A stretch of 7,697 nucleotides of DNA from Eubacteriales bacterium (GTDB lineage Bacteria; Bacillota; Clostridia; Peptostreptococcales; Anaerovoracaceae): positions 1-7,697 of the forward strand of contig JAQUYZ010000065.1 of the NCBI GenBank assembly GCA_028691625.1, given 5' to 3'. Made by a program: the position numbers and the translations under genes. Below, one piece after another: positions 1-6,226 of this stretch. Within the stretch, counting starts at the first letter, position 1. Each line of letters begins with the position of its first letter. The notes beneath the pieces are model-generated. The model saw only the letters and a list, made by a program, of their open reading frames with translations. It was not told the origin of the DNA and made no database searches.

Positions 1-319
1 TTTGGTAATAGGTCTCGTCCTTGATTTGAATCGTGATAATTCGGCCTTCGACTGTGCAGGTTCTGCCCTCCGCCGCTTCCAGCGGATCCTCATGATGTTC
101 TGCCATAATAAAATACAAACTGCCCAGAAGCACAACCCATAAAAAAAGACAGGCTAGACCGATTCGTTCTCTCTGCCAGTTCAGTATCCGGGACAAGAAA
201 TAGATCACCGGAGGAAACACAGCAAAGATGAAGCACTGAAACGGCGTAAGCTTCAGGTGATACTCCAGGACGATTCCGAAGGCAAAAGAAAGAAAAAGAA
301 AAATGACTGGTCTTCTCAC
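1..319 (-). CDS. comEC: ComEC/Rec2-family DNA internalization protein, N-terminal part (runs off left edge)
   Basis: Partial gene; 106 codons are visible and the 3' part lies outside the window. ComEC forms the inner-membrane channel that passes single-stranded DNA into the cell during natural transformation. The visible protein starts RRPVIFLFLSFAFGI, then has hydrophobic stretches at about residues 4-20, 27-43 and 52-69. These are followed by a soluble part with DPLEAAEG and TVEGRIITI (about residues 75-97). A short run of N-terminal membrane helices followed by a 'DPLE..G..V.VEGR' strand is the pattern of the N-terminal OB-like domain (DUF4131) of ComEC proteins. The start is GTG, chosen because GGAGG (326-330) lies six bases upstream and an in-frame stop lies further upstream with no ATG between. 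It lies 75 bases downstream of the HutP-family gene on the same strand. The metallo-beta-lactamase and Competence domains are not in view, so the call rests on the N-terminus only. Confidence 0.72.
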   Translation of the reverse strand, partial: MRRPVIFLFLSFAFGIVLEYHLKLTPFQCFIFAVFPPVIYFLSRILNWQRERIGLACLFLWVVLLGSLYFIMAEHHEDPLEAAEGRTCTVEGRIITIQIKDETYYQ

Positions 320-325
320 AATGTT

Positions 326-330
326 CCTCC
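326..330 (-). promoter_or_regulatory. Ribosome binding site setting the comEC GTG start
   Basis: GGAGG on the minus strand, with the six-base spacer AACATT before GTG at 319. No ATG exists in this frame between the upstream in-frame stop and this GTG, so the site decides a non-ATG start. Confidence 0.75.
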
Positions 331-358
331 GGAAAACCGATCCCTTTCTCTCTTTATC

Positions 359-387
359 AGATTACCATATTATGTTATTAATGTCAA
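359..387 (-). promoter_or_regulatory. Candidate sigma-A promoter for comEC
   Basis: On the minus strand there is a perfect -35 TTGACA (382-387), a 17-base spacer, and an extended -10 of the form TGG-TAATCT (hexamer 359-364, TG at 366-367). The -10 hexamer itself matches TATAAT at only three positions, so the call depends on the perfect -35 and the TGn extension. It lies in the 75-base gap after the HutP-family stop codon and would give comEC its own transcription start, in addition to any read-through. Confidence 0.4.
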
Positions 388-394
388 TTATTAT

Positions 395-811
395 TTACTC
401 CGCGGGGAGAGACCGGTGTCCCAGTCCAATGACGACTTCATTGAGATGCAGCAAGCCGATGCTCATAAAAATACAAACGCTGAGATGCTCTTTGTGTCTG
501 CAGATAGCCACCTTTCCGCCGCCGTTTAGTCCGGTAGCCTTGGCAGCGATCTGCATGATTGCTTCTCTGGACGCGCCTGCAATGGCACCGTCCTGAACAT
601 GGCATTCTCTTGTTACACCGCTTTTTCTGGAGGCGATAATGGCCCGTTCAATCACGACGTGAATAGAATTTACGATATCACCTCCGATATCCACCGCAGC
701 CCCGTATATTTCCTTCTCTCTCAGTTTCTCAATCAGCTGCTCCTCCGTGCTCCTGTTCGATGTGATTGCCAGCTTGATCGCCGCCCTTGCCACATCCATG
801 CTATCGTACAT
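395..811 (-). CDS. HutP-family putative RNA-binding/antitermination regulator
   Basis: 138 codons with ATG at 811; GGAGGG (820-825) lies eight bases upstream. HutP of Bacillus subtilis is a hexameric, histidine- and Mg-dependent RNA-binding antiterminator of about 148 residues. This protein has a similar length and can be aligned by hand from ASRKSGV (residues 60-66; ASKKSGV in B. subtilis) through GASR (79-82; GVTR, whose Arg is Arg88) to LNEVVIGLGH (123-132; EHETFGVGINH). His71 falls at the place of His77, Glu125 at Glu139 and His132 at the C-terminal His. The equivalents of metal ligands His73 and His138 are not obvious. No histidine-utilisation gene lies nearby, so the Bacillus role should not be assumed. 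It has its own upstream promoter candidate and is followed by comEC on the same strand. The family call is good; target RNA and ligand are unknown. Confidence 0.82.
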   Translation of the reverse strand: MYDSMDVARAAIKLAITSNRSTEEQLIEKLREKEIYGAAVDIGGDIVNSIHVVIERAIIASRKSGVTRECHVQDGAIAGASREAIMQIAAKATGLNGGGKVAICRHKEHLSVCIFMSIGLLHLNEVVIGLGHRSLPAE

Positions 812-858
812 ATCTCTTTCCCTCCATGCTTTCCAAATTCACATTCCTTTTCTCGTCC

Positions 859-887
859 ATTATACTGCCTCGATCAGAGCAAAGCAA
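859..887 (-). promoter_or_regulatory. Sigma-A promoter for the HutP-family gene
   Basis: Minus strand: -35 TTGCTT (882-887), exactly 17 bases, then a perfect -10 TATAAT (859-864). The start of transcription would fall near 852, giving a leader of about 40 bases that contains the GGAGGG ribosome binding site. Confidence 0.7.
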
Positions 888-939
888 CCGGCATGTTCCG
901 CCTCTAATATTACAAGTGTATGTCTTTGAAAGAATTTAT

Positions 940-968
940 TTAACACCCTGGGTGCATTATGCTATAAT
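940..968 (+). promoter_or_regulatory. Sigma-A promoter for the class A PBP gene
   Basis: -35 TTAACA (940-945), a 17-base spacer, and a perfect extended -10 TGC-TATAAT (hexamer 963-968, TG at 960-961). Transcription would start near 975, leaving a leader of about 75 bases before the ATG at 1050. The spacer contains the palindrome CACCCTGGGTG, listed separately. This promoter and the one at 859-887 fire away from each other, with 52 bases between their -35 boxes. Confidence 0.75.
944..954. promoter_or_regulatory. Palindrome inside the PBP promoter spacer (possible operator)
   Basis: CACCCTGGGTG has two perfect 5-base arms around a central T. It overlaps the last two bases of the -35 box and the first half of the spacer of the PBP promoter, where a bound protein could block RNA polymerase. 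The arms are short and the binding protein, if any, is unknown. Confidence 0.3.
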
Positions 969-993
969 AAATTGGGATTTAATTAGGACAATC

Positions 994-1018
994 TGAATAA
1001 CAGATATTTCGTTATTCA
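994..1018 (+). other. Hairpin in the PBP 5' leader
   Basis: TGAATAAC (994-1001) pairs with GTTATTCA (1011-1018) around a 9-base loop, a perfect 8-base-pair stem rich in A-T. No T-run follows, so it is not an intrinsic terminator. It lies within the predicted leader, about 30 bases before the start codon. It may affect mRNA stability or be an operator, or it may be chance in AT-rich DNA. Confidence 0.4.
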
Positions 1019-1049
1019 ATGATACTGAATTAATGAGGCAGGTGATACC

Positions 1050-4000
1050 ATGACAGATGAGTTTGACAAAATAGACAAACAAAATGAGATTGATGGCTTC
1101 TTGGATAAATTTGATAGAATCAGCAATGTTTTCGATAAAAGTATGAACAGAATGGAACAGCACGGCAATGAACTTGAAAAAGAAGCAAGTCCCAAGGATA
1201 ACGACAAACCGGAAGGAACACCGGAGCTATCATCAGAACTGAGAAATAAGACCCGTATGGAGCGGCTTTCGGATTCAAGGCCGCAAAATTTTTTTAAAGC
1301 ACAGACCCAAAATGAGGAGCCTATGGTAACACATAATAAGAAGAAAAAAAAATATCATATCAATAAAAAGAAGTTAATTAAATTTGTATCCCTGGCTTTT
1401 CTAGGTATCTTACTGATTCTGGGCGGAATTGTCATATCTATCATCGCTACCACCGAACCAATCGAGCCGGACAATATTTATGAACGGCTTTCTGAGAATT
1501 CCGTGTTATATGATGATGAAGGCAATATCATAGACAGCCTTTTGACCTCGGACGGACTGCGGACCAATGTATCCTATACGGATCTGCCTGAGAATCTTGT
1601 AGACGCTTTCGTAGCTATTGAAGACAAAACCTTTTGGGAACATAACGGATTCAATGTGGTACGTATTATCGGTGCAATCAAAGAAGGCATTGTCGAAGGT
1701 GAAAGCATCAGCGGAACGAGTACCATTACCCAGCAGCTGGCAAGAAATGTCTATCTGGCAGAAACCAAATCGGATCGTGACCTTACGAGAAAGATCAAGG
1801 AAGCTTACTATGCTGTTCTTCTGGAACGGCATTTGTCGAAAAAACAGATCCTGGAAGCATATTTAAATACCATTTTTCTGGGCTATAATGCCAACGGCGT
1901 ACAAGCGGCCTCACAGGCTTATTTTTCTAAGGATATTCAGGAGTTGACCCTGACGGAATGCGTTGCACTGGCGAGTCTGCCTCAGGCACCGGACCGGTTT
2001 GCTCTGGTGAAACGATATGAGAGCGAAAAGGTTACGCCCGATGATCCGAATATTATACGAAAGGGCGAAACCTATACGCTGGTATATAATGATGCTTATG
2101 TCGACAGAAAAAATCTTGTGTTATCCTTTATGCTGGATCAAGGCAAGATCACCCAGGCCGAGTATGATGAGACCAAGGCGGCCGATCTGAGAGCTTTCAT
2201 CAATCCAAGCCAGGATACCACCGATGAAATCTCAGCATACTTTGCAGATTATGCAATTAAACAGGTCATTGCCGATTTGATGGAGGAACTGAATCTCAAA
2301 GAAGATGAAGCCAGACAAATGATTTATAACAATGGCTTAAAAATATACTCGACAATGAATTCAAGGATGCAGAAGATCGCGGAAGAAGAGTTTACAAATA
2401 ACAGCAACTTTCCTAAGGTTGCCGGACTGAAGAAGGACGGGGCCGGCAATATAGTAGGCGCCAACGGAAACATCCTTCTATATAACTATGATTCCTACTT
2501 TAACGAAGAGGGAACCTTCCTGCTGACTCCGGAAGAGTACCAGGCAGCCGACGACGGCGGAATTATACTGACAAAAGGAAAGCGCCTGAATTTCTATAAA
2601 GTAGAGGTCAAGGGTCAGACGGACTATAACGTCGAATTCAAAGATATTTATGTTGTCCAGGATGGTGTATTCTACTGCATCAAGGGCGGTGTGGTCAATA
2701 TACCGCAGCAGTATAAAAGCAGAGACGATGACGGAAATCTGATCATTAGCGGTCAGTTCTTCACCGATCAGCCTGATTTCTTTGAGTTTATCCCGGAAGG
2801 CATCGCTCTGAAAAGCAATACCTATACGCTGAGGCAGAAGGTGATTCAGCCTCAGTCCGCTATGGTGATCCTGGACTATTCCTACGGTGGGATCAAAGCG
2901 ATGGTCGGCGGCAGGAATACCGAGGGGCGCCTCCTTTTCAACCGTGCGACAAGTCCCCGGCAGCCGGGTTCTGCGATCAAACCGATGGGCGTATACGGAC
3001 CTGCACTTCAAAGCGGTTTGGATAAGGCAAACGCCGGTATTGCGAATACCGACGCCGAGGGCAACAGCTTCGGTACACTTTGGACAGCAGCCAGCGTGAT
3101 TGATGACGCACCTCTGACCATACAGGGCAAGCTTTGGCCGAAGAACTGGTATAGCGGCTACCGTGGTTTGCATACCCTGCGTGAATCCATCGAGCAATCC
3201 ATCAATGTAAATGCTGTGAAAGTTTTTTCTGATATCGGTGTGCAGACATCCTTAAGCTTCTTAAAGAAATGTGGAATTTCAACAATTGTAGAAACCGGAG
3301 ATGTCAATGATATGAATGCAGCCGCACTGGCGCTGGGCGGCATGAGCCATGGCGTTTCCCCGCTGGAAATGGTTGCGGGCTACAGCTCCTTTGCCAATCA
3401 GGGAAATTATACGGAACCGGTTGCATATACAAAAGTAACAAACAAGCGTGGTGAAATTATTCTTGAGAAAACAGCCGAGGAAACCAGAATCATGGATCCG
3501 GGTGTAGCCTTTATCGTTCAGGATATGCTGAGGACTACCGTCACCAATGGGATCGCAGGTTCGGCCGCCATCGGCAGCCAGCCTGTGGCAGGAAAAACCG
3601 GAACAACTTCCGATAACTATGATGCCTGGTTTGTAGGGTTTACTCCTCAATATGCAGCATCGGTATGGATCGGGAATGATGTCAACGTGGAACTGAGCCA
3701 GGGCAGCGTATCCGCTGCAAAAATTTGGAGCAAAATCATGAAGCGGGTGCATGAAGGAGTTGCGCAAGGCAGCTTCGCATCTGCACCGGGAAATGTGATC
3801 AGTGTGGCAATCGACACGAAGTCTGGACGCCTGCCGTCAGAGCTCTCCGCCCTTGATCCAAGAGGCACTGTTCGAAATGAATATTTTATTAAAGGCACGG
3901 AACCGACTACAACGGATAACGTCCATGTTGCGGTCGAAGTCTGCAGCGACAGCAATTATCTGGCAACGCCATACTGCCCGAATCCTTCGAGCAGAGTGTT

Positions 4001-4286
4001 TGTAAAACGGCCGTATGCCGTGGATCCGAGCGTCGCCGACTATTCTTATGAACAGCCTTCCTATTATTGTAACCTGCACAATCCGAACGTTGTGCAGTAT
4101 CCCATCGATCCGAATGTGACGCTGGATCCCGGTTTTATCTGGGATGGAGGCAGCGGAAATCCGGACGGCGGAGGGATCATTCCCATCGAGCCCGGCAATG
4201 GCAATCATAACGGAAATGACAACGGAAACGGCAATCAGCAGGACGACGGCAGCAAGCCGCCGGACTGGTTGGACTTCCTGGATTAA
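1050..4286 (+). CDS. Bifunctional class A penicillin-binding protein (glycosyltransferase/transpeptidase, PBP1A type)
   Basis: 1078 residues. It polymerises lipid II into glycan strands and cross-links stem peptides at the outer face of the membrane. Order: acidic, polar cytoplasmic tail (1-95); lysine-rich stretch (97-108); one membrane anchor (about 110-133); GT51 glycosyltransferase (about 145-320) with EDKTFWEHNG (catalytic Glu191), GTSTITQQLARN (222-233) and RKIKEAYYAVLLER (247-260); an inserted linker domain (about 440-590); and the transpeptidase (about 600-900) with SAIK (nucleophile Ser641, Lys644), SIN (717-719) and KTGTT (849-853). The extracellular C-terminus has Cys965, Cys976 and Cys1007, then a Gly/Asn-rich tail. 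It is longer than many family members because of the cytoplasmic tail, linker and C-terminal tail. An AGGTGAT-type ribosome binding site (1040-1046) precedes the ATG. A promoter lies at 940-968 and a terminator at 4343-4375. All catalytic motifs are intact. The paralogue symbol (ponA, mrcA, pbp1A) cannot be fixed from sequence. Confidence 0.96.
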   Translation: MTDEFDKIDKQNEIDGFLDKFDRISNVFDKSMNRMEQHGNELEKEASPKDNDKPEGTPELSSELRNKTRMERLSDSRPQNFFKAQTQNEEPMVTHNKKKKKYHINKKKLIKFVSLAFLGILLILGGIVISIIATTEPIEPDNIYERLSENSVLYDDEGNIIDSLLTSDGLRTNVSYTDLPENLVDAFVAIEDKTFWEHNGFNVVRIIGAIKEGIVEGESISGTSTITQQLARNVYLAETKSDRDLTRKIKEAYYAVLLERHLSKKQILEAYLNTIFLGYNANGVQAASQAYFSKDIQELTLTECVALASLPQAPDRFALVKRYESEKVTPDDPNIIRKGETYTLVYNDAYVDRKNLVLSFMLDQGKITQAEYDETKAADLRAFINPSQDTTDEISAYFADYAIKQVIADLMEELNLKEDEARQMIYNNGLKIYSTMNSRMQKIAEEEFTNNSNFPKVAGLKKDGAGNIVGANGNILLYNYDSYFNEEGTFLLTPEEYQAADDGGIILTKGKRLNFYKVEVKGQTDYNVEFKDIYVVQDGVFYCIKGGVVNIPQQYKSRDDDGNLIISGQFFTDQPDFFEFIPEGIALKSNTYTLRQKVIQPQSAMVILDYSYGGIKAMVGGRNTEGRLLFNRATSPRQPGSAIKPMGVYGPALQSGLDKANAGIANTDAEGNSFGTLWTAASVIDDAPLTIQGKLWPKNWYSGYRGLHTLRESIEQSINVNAVKVFSDIGVQTSLSFLKKCGISTIVETGDVNDMNAAALALGGMSHGVSPLEMVAGYSSFANQGNYTEPVAYTKVTNKRGEIILEKTAEETRIMDPGVAFIVQDMLRTTVTNGIAGSAAIGSQPVAGKTGTTSDNYDAWFVGFTPQYAASVWIGNDVNVELSQGSVSAAKIWSKIMKRVHEGVAQGSFASAPGNVISVAIDTKSGRLPSELSALDPRGTVRNEYFIKGTEPTTTDNVHVAVEVCSDSNYLATPYCPNPSSRVFVKRPYAVDPSVADYSYEQPSYYCNLHNPNVVQYPIDPNVTLDPGFIWDGGSGNPDGGGIIPIEPGNGNHNGNDNGNGNQQDDGSKPPDWLDFLD
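4194..4235 (+). repeat. Low-complexity Gly/Asn repeat tract in the PBP C-terminal tail
   Basis: These codons encode GNGNHNGNDNGNGN (residues 1049-1062), an alternating Gly-Asn run in a disordered tail that ends with PPDWLDFLD. The DNA repeats GGAAA(C/T) and GGCAAT units. Such tails are common at the ends of extracellular clostridial PBPs and vary in length between strains. Confidence 0.7.
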
Positions 4287-4290
4287 AATT

Positions 4291-4644
4291 CTATCGTTTT
4301 GATTTCGGTGAAAAAACCAATGAAATAATATAACCGAACACGACTGCTGCAGTTAACCCTGCAGCAGTATTTTTTAGGCCCCCGGCCAGAGCAGGTAAAA
4401 AACCTTCCTTCGCTCCGTCCATCGCCCCCTTGGCCAGACTGTATCCAAATCCGGGCAGTGGTACCGTTGCTCCGTTTTTTGCCAGGTTCACCAGCGGCTC
4501 ATAAAGTCCCAAACCGGTGAGAATTGCTCCGGCAACGACAAAAATGACTAGGATTCTCGGAGTTGTAAGCTTTGTGGTATCCATCAGGATCTGGCCGACA
4601 AGGCAGATACCGCCCCCCACTAAAAAGGCATAGAGATAATCCAT
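4291..4644 (-). CDS. spoVAE: Stage V sporulation protein AE (SpoVAE/SpoVAEb)
   Basis: 117 residues, the usual length for SpoVAE (about 116). It is a membrane component of the SpoVA channel in the spore inner membrane, which takes up dipicolinic acid (Ca-DPA) during sporulation and releases it during germination. Hydrophobic segments lie at about residues 4-22, 30-47, 51-70 and 82-111. Recognisable family stretches are MDYLYAFLVGGG, GQILMDTTKLTTPRILV and LTGLGLYEPLVNLA. From LTGLG onward it resembles SpoVAC from the same operon (LTGLGVFDSL, VPITGF against VPLPGF), as expected for members of the same family. The ATG follows the spoVAD stop codon with no gap. AAAGGAG (4653-4659), inside the end of spoVAD, is its ribosome binding site, so coupled translation is likely. 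It is the last gene of the operon, and its stop codon is four bases from that of the convergent PBP gene. Its coding sequence contains the PBP terminator on the opposite strand. Confidence 0.95.
   Translation of the reverse strand: MDYLYAFLVGGGICLVGQILMDTTKLTTPRILVIFVVAGAILTGLGLYEPLVNLAKNGATVPLPGFGYSLAKGAMDGAKEGFLPALAGGLKNTAAGLTAAVVFGYIISLVFSPKSKR
4343..4375 (+). terminator. Intrinsic terminator of the PBP transcript, inside spoVAE
   Basis: ACTGCTGCAG (4343-4352) pairs perfectly with CTGCAGCAGT (4359-4368) around the loop TTAACC, and is followed by ATTTTTT (4369-4375). This is a 10-base-pair GC-containing stem plus T-run, oriented for plus-strand transcription, starting 57 bases after the PBP stop codon. 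It lies wholly within the coding sequence of spoVAE, which runs on the other strand. On the minus strand the T-run becomes an A-run before the stem, so it should not stop spoVAE transcription. Confidence 0.85.
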
Positions 4645-5718
4645 TTATATCACTCCTTTCGTCGTTACCGCCACCGCATGTGCAATACCGGGAATCGATT
4701 CCCCCTGCTGGGAGCTGATTGTTGATAACAAGGCACCGGTTGAAATCAGCAGTGCATTATTTATTTTACCTGTCCTCATCTCATCATATACATAACTGCA
4801 GAAGATGGATGCGGAGCAGCCGCAGCCACTGCCTCCGCTGTGTGTATCCTGTTTCTTATCGTACATCATAGCGCCGCAGTCATTAAATATCCCGTTCAGA
4901 TTAATCCCTCTTCCGCTCAGCAGATCCAGGGCAATATCCCTGCCGATCATACCCAGATCGCCGCTCAGAATGATATCATAAAACTCAGGGCTTCTTTCCA
5001 TATCCGATAAGTGGCGAACGATGGTATCCACCGCTGCCGGTGCCATCGCGGCACCCATCTGATTGGGATCCTTGATGCCCGTATCAAGGATCTTGCCGAT
5101 TGTAGCATGTGAAAGATACACCTCTCTTAATTTCTGTCCCTGAGGCTGGTTTTTCCCTTGCTTTACTGCGGTGTCGCCTTTATCGTCAGCGGATAAAACC
5201 ATAGCGCCTGACGCGGTGGAGGTCCATTGAGCAGAAGGCGGCCGATGGTTTCCATGCTCAAGAGGCATACGGAATTGTCTTTCCGCCGTACAGTAATGGC
5301 TGGAAGCTCCAACCAGGATATTGGATGCATACCCTCCGTCAATCATCATAGAACCCATGATCATCGACTCGGTCATTGTGGAGCATGCACCATATATCCC
5401 CAGGAAAGGAATCGACAGATCCCTTGCCATAAAGGAGGAAGACATGATTTGATTGATCAGATCACCGCTCAATACCGTATCAATTTCGTCTTTCTCCCTG
5501 CCGGATTTTTGCAGGGCTTGCAGCATTGCCTGCTTCAGCATTTTACTTTCCGCTTTTTCCCATGTTTTTTCCCCAAAGGTGTCCTCTTCCAATATCATGT
5601 CAAACCATTTTGCCATCGGACCCTTTCCTTCTTTTTCACCGACAATAGAATAGGATCCGACGATTCTCGGCAGAAAGGGGAATTGCAGCGTCTGTTTACC
5701 AAGCTTGTTTTTCATCAT
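4645..5718 (-). CDS. spoVAD: Stage V sporulation protein AD (SpoVAD), dipicolinic acid-binding component
   Basis: 357 residues, slightly longer than B. subtilis SpoVAD (338). SpoVAD is a soluble thiolase-fold protein at the spore inner membrane that binds dipicolinic acid and works with SpoVAC and SpoVAE. Family signatures: LSGDLINQ (83-90), GIYGACSTMTESM (107-119, with the conserved Cys112 of the thiolase-like fold), TAERQFRMP (144-152), MGAAMAPAAVDTI (221-233), ILSGDLGMIGRDI (250-262), GGSGCGCSAS (295-304) and STGALLSTIS, then QQGESIPGIAHAVAV (337-351). A poorly conserved insertion at about 178-197 (DDKGD...QPQGQ) explains part of the extra length. Two ATG codons are adjacent. AGGAG at 5722-5726 is three bases from the first (5718) and six from the second (5715), so translation may begin at the second, giving 356 residues. 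Only six bases separate it from the spoVAC stop. The enzyme-like fold is not expected to have ketoacyl synthase activity. Confidence 0.96.
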   Translation of the reverse strand: MMKNKLGKQTLQFPFLPRIVGSYSIVGEKEGKGPMAKWFDMILEEDTFGEKTWEKAESKMLKQAMLQALQKSGREKDEIDTVLSGDLINQIMSSSFMARDLSIPFLGIYGACSTMTESMIMGSMMIDGGYASNILVGASSHYCTAERQFRMPLEHGNHRPPSAQWTSTASGAMVLSADDKGDTAVKQGKNQPQGQKLREVYLSHATIGKILDTGIKDPNQMGAAMAPAAVDTIVRHLSDMERSPEFYDIILSGDLGMIGRDIALDLLSGRGINLNGIFNDCGAMMYDKKQDTHSGGSGCGCSASIFCSYVYDEMRTGKINNALLISTGALLSTISSQQGESIPGIAHAVAVTTKGVI

Positions 5719-5721
5719 TTT

Positions 5722-5726
5722 CTCCT
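5722..5726 (-). promoter_or_regulatory. Ribosome binding site of spoVAD overlapping the spoVAC stop
   Basis: AGGAG on the minus strand shares bases with the TAG stop of spoVAC (5725-5727). Spacing is three bases to the ATG at 5718 and six to the ATG at 5715, which favours the second. The overlap suggests coupled translation of the two genes. Confidence 0.6.
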
Positions 5727-6204
5727 ATTTCATAAAGTAATAAAGTATGCCGATGATCGTCCCTGCAGAGATTCCGCAGACCAATACCGGACCGGCAAGG
5801 CTGAAGAGCTTCGCTCCTACGCCCAGTACCGGCCCTTCTTTTTTATATTCGATGGCCGGAGCTACCATGGAATTTGCAAATCCGGTGATGGGAACAAAAA
5901 CTCCCGCGCCGGCAAATTTTCCAAGGCTGTCAAAGACTCCGAGACCTGTGAGCAATTGCGCCAGGCACACCAATAACACAGTCACGATTGCCCCCGCATC
6001 TTTCTCACTCATTCCACTGTCAATCAATAAGTTTTGTATATAAAGCGCAGCCATACAGAGTAAACCACCTACGATAAAAGCCTTGGCGCTGTTTGAAAAA
6101 TACTTAGGCTTCGGCGTAAATTGTTTTACATACTGTTCATACTGCTTTGTCACTTCTTTTTTCGGTTTTTTTGTCTGTTGCTGCTGCTGTTTTTGTTTTG
6201 ACAT
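5725..6204 (-). CDS. spoVAC: Stage V sporulation protein AC (SpoVAC)
   Basis: 159 residues from the ATG at 6204. SpoVAC is an inner-membrane spore protein of the SpoVA channel for Ca-DPA; the B. subtilis protein is about 150 residues and has been described as mechanosensitive. The N-terminus is cytosolic-looking and very polar, with a glutamine run (residues 6-10) and many lysines (MSKQKQQQQQTKKPKKE). Hydrophobic segments follow at about 41-60, 69-88, 96-115 and 127-157. Family stretches include YVKQFTPKPKYF, NSAKAFIVGGLLC, LTGLGVFDSLGKFAGAGVFVPITGF and AIEYKKEGPVLGVGAKLF. An in-frame ATG at 6258 would add 18 residues but has no ribosome binding site and lies in a hairpin loop, whereas AGGAGG sits six bases before 6204. 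It is the first gene of the operon. No spoVAA, spoVAB or spoVAF gene precedes it, which fits clostridial three-gene operons. Confidence 0.95.
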   Translation of the reverse strand: MSKQKQQQQQTKKPKKEVTKQYEQYVKQFTPKPKYFSNSAKAFIVGGLLCMAALYIQNLLIDSGMSEKDAGAIVTVLLVCLAQLLTGLGVFDSLGKFAGAGVFVPITGFANSMVAPAIEYKKEGPVLGVGAKLFSLAGPVLVCGISAGTIIGILYYFMK

Positions 6205-6210
6205 TTCGTC

Positions 6211-6216
6211 CCTCCT
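6211..6216 (-). promoter_or_regulatory. Ribosome binding site setting the spoVAC start at 6204
   Basis: A perfect AGGAGG on the minus strand, six bases before ATG at 6204. The longer in-frame alternative at 6258 has no purine-rich site upstream, so this decides the start. Confidence 0.85.
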
Positions 6217-6226
6217 TTTCAGTCTT

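Noticed and set aside
257..529. Plus-strand open frame across the comEC start and the HutP-family 3' end
   Set aside because: It spans two better-supported minus-strand genes and their gap, has no ribosome binding site, and its product is low-complexity Lys-rich then shadow sequence.
826..1049. Riboswitch or small RNA in the divergent intergenic region
   Set aside because: Apart from two promoters, an 11-base palindrome and one simple hairpin, no conserved riboswitch core or terminator/antiterminator pair is visible.
2478..3197. Long minus-strand open frame (239 codons) opposite the PBP gene
   Set aside because: It lies wholly opposite catalytic domains of an intact PBP, its translation has no recognisable family features, and no ribosome binding site stands out. 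It is an antisense shadow.
3279..3767. Minus-strand open frame (162 codons) opposite the PBP transpeptidase domain
   Set aside because: It overlaps the KTG-motif region of the PBP on the other strand, and its translation is Cys/His-rich without family features.
5227..5976. Plus-strand open frame (249 codons) opposite spoVAD and spoVAC
   Set aside because: The opposite strand encodes well-conserved SpoVAD and SpoVAC. This frame's translation is rich in His, Arg, Phe and Cys with no motif, typical of a shadow.
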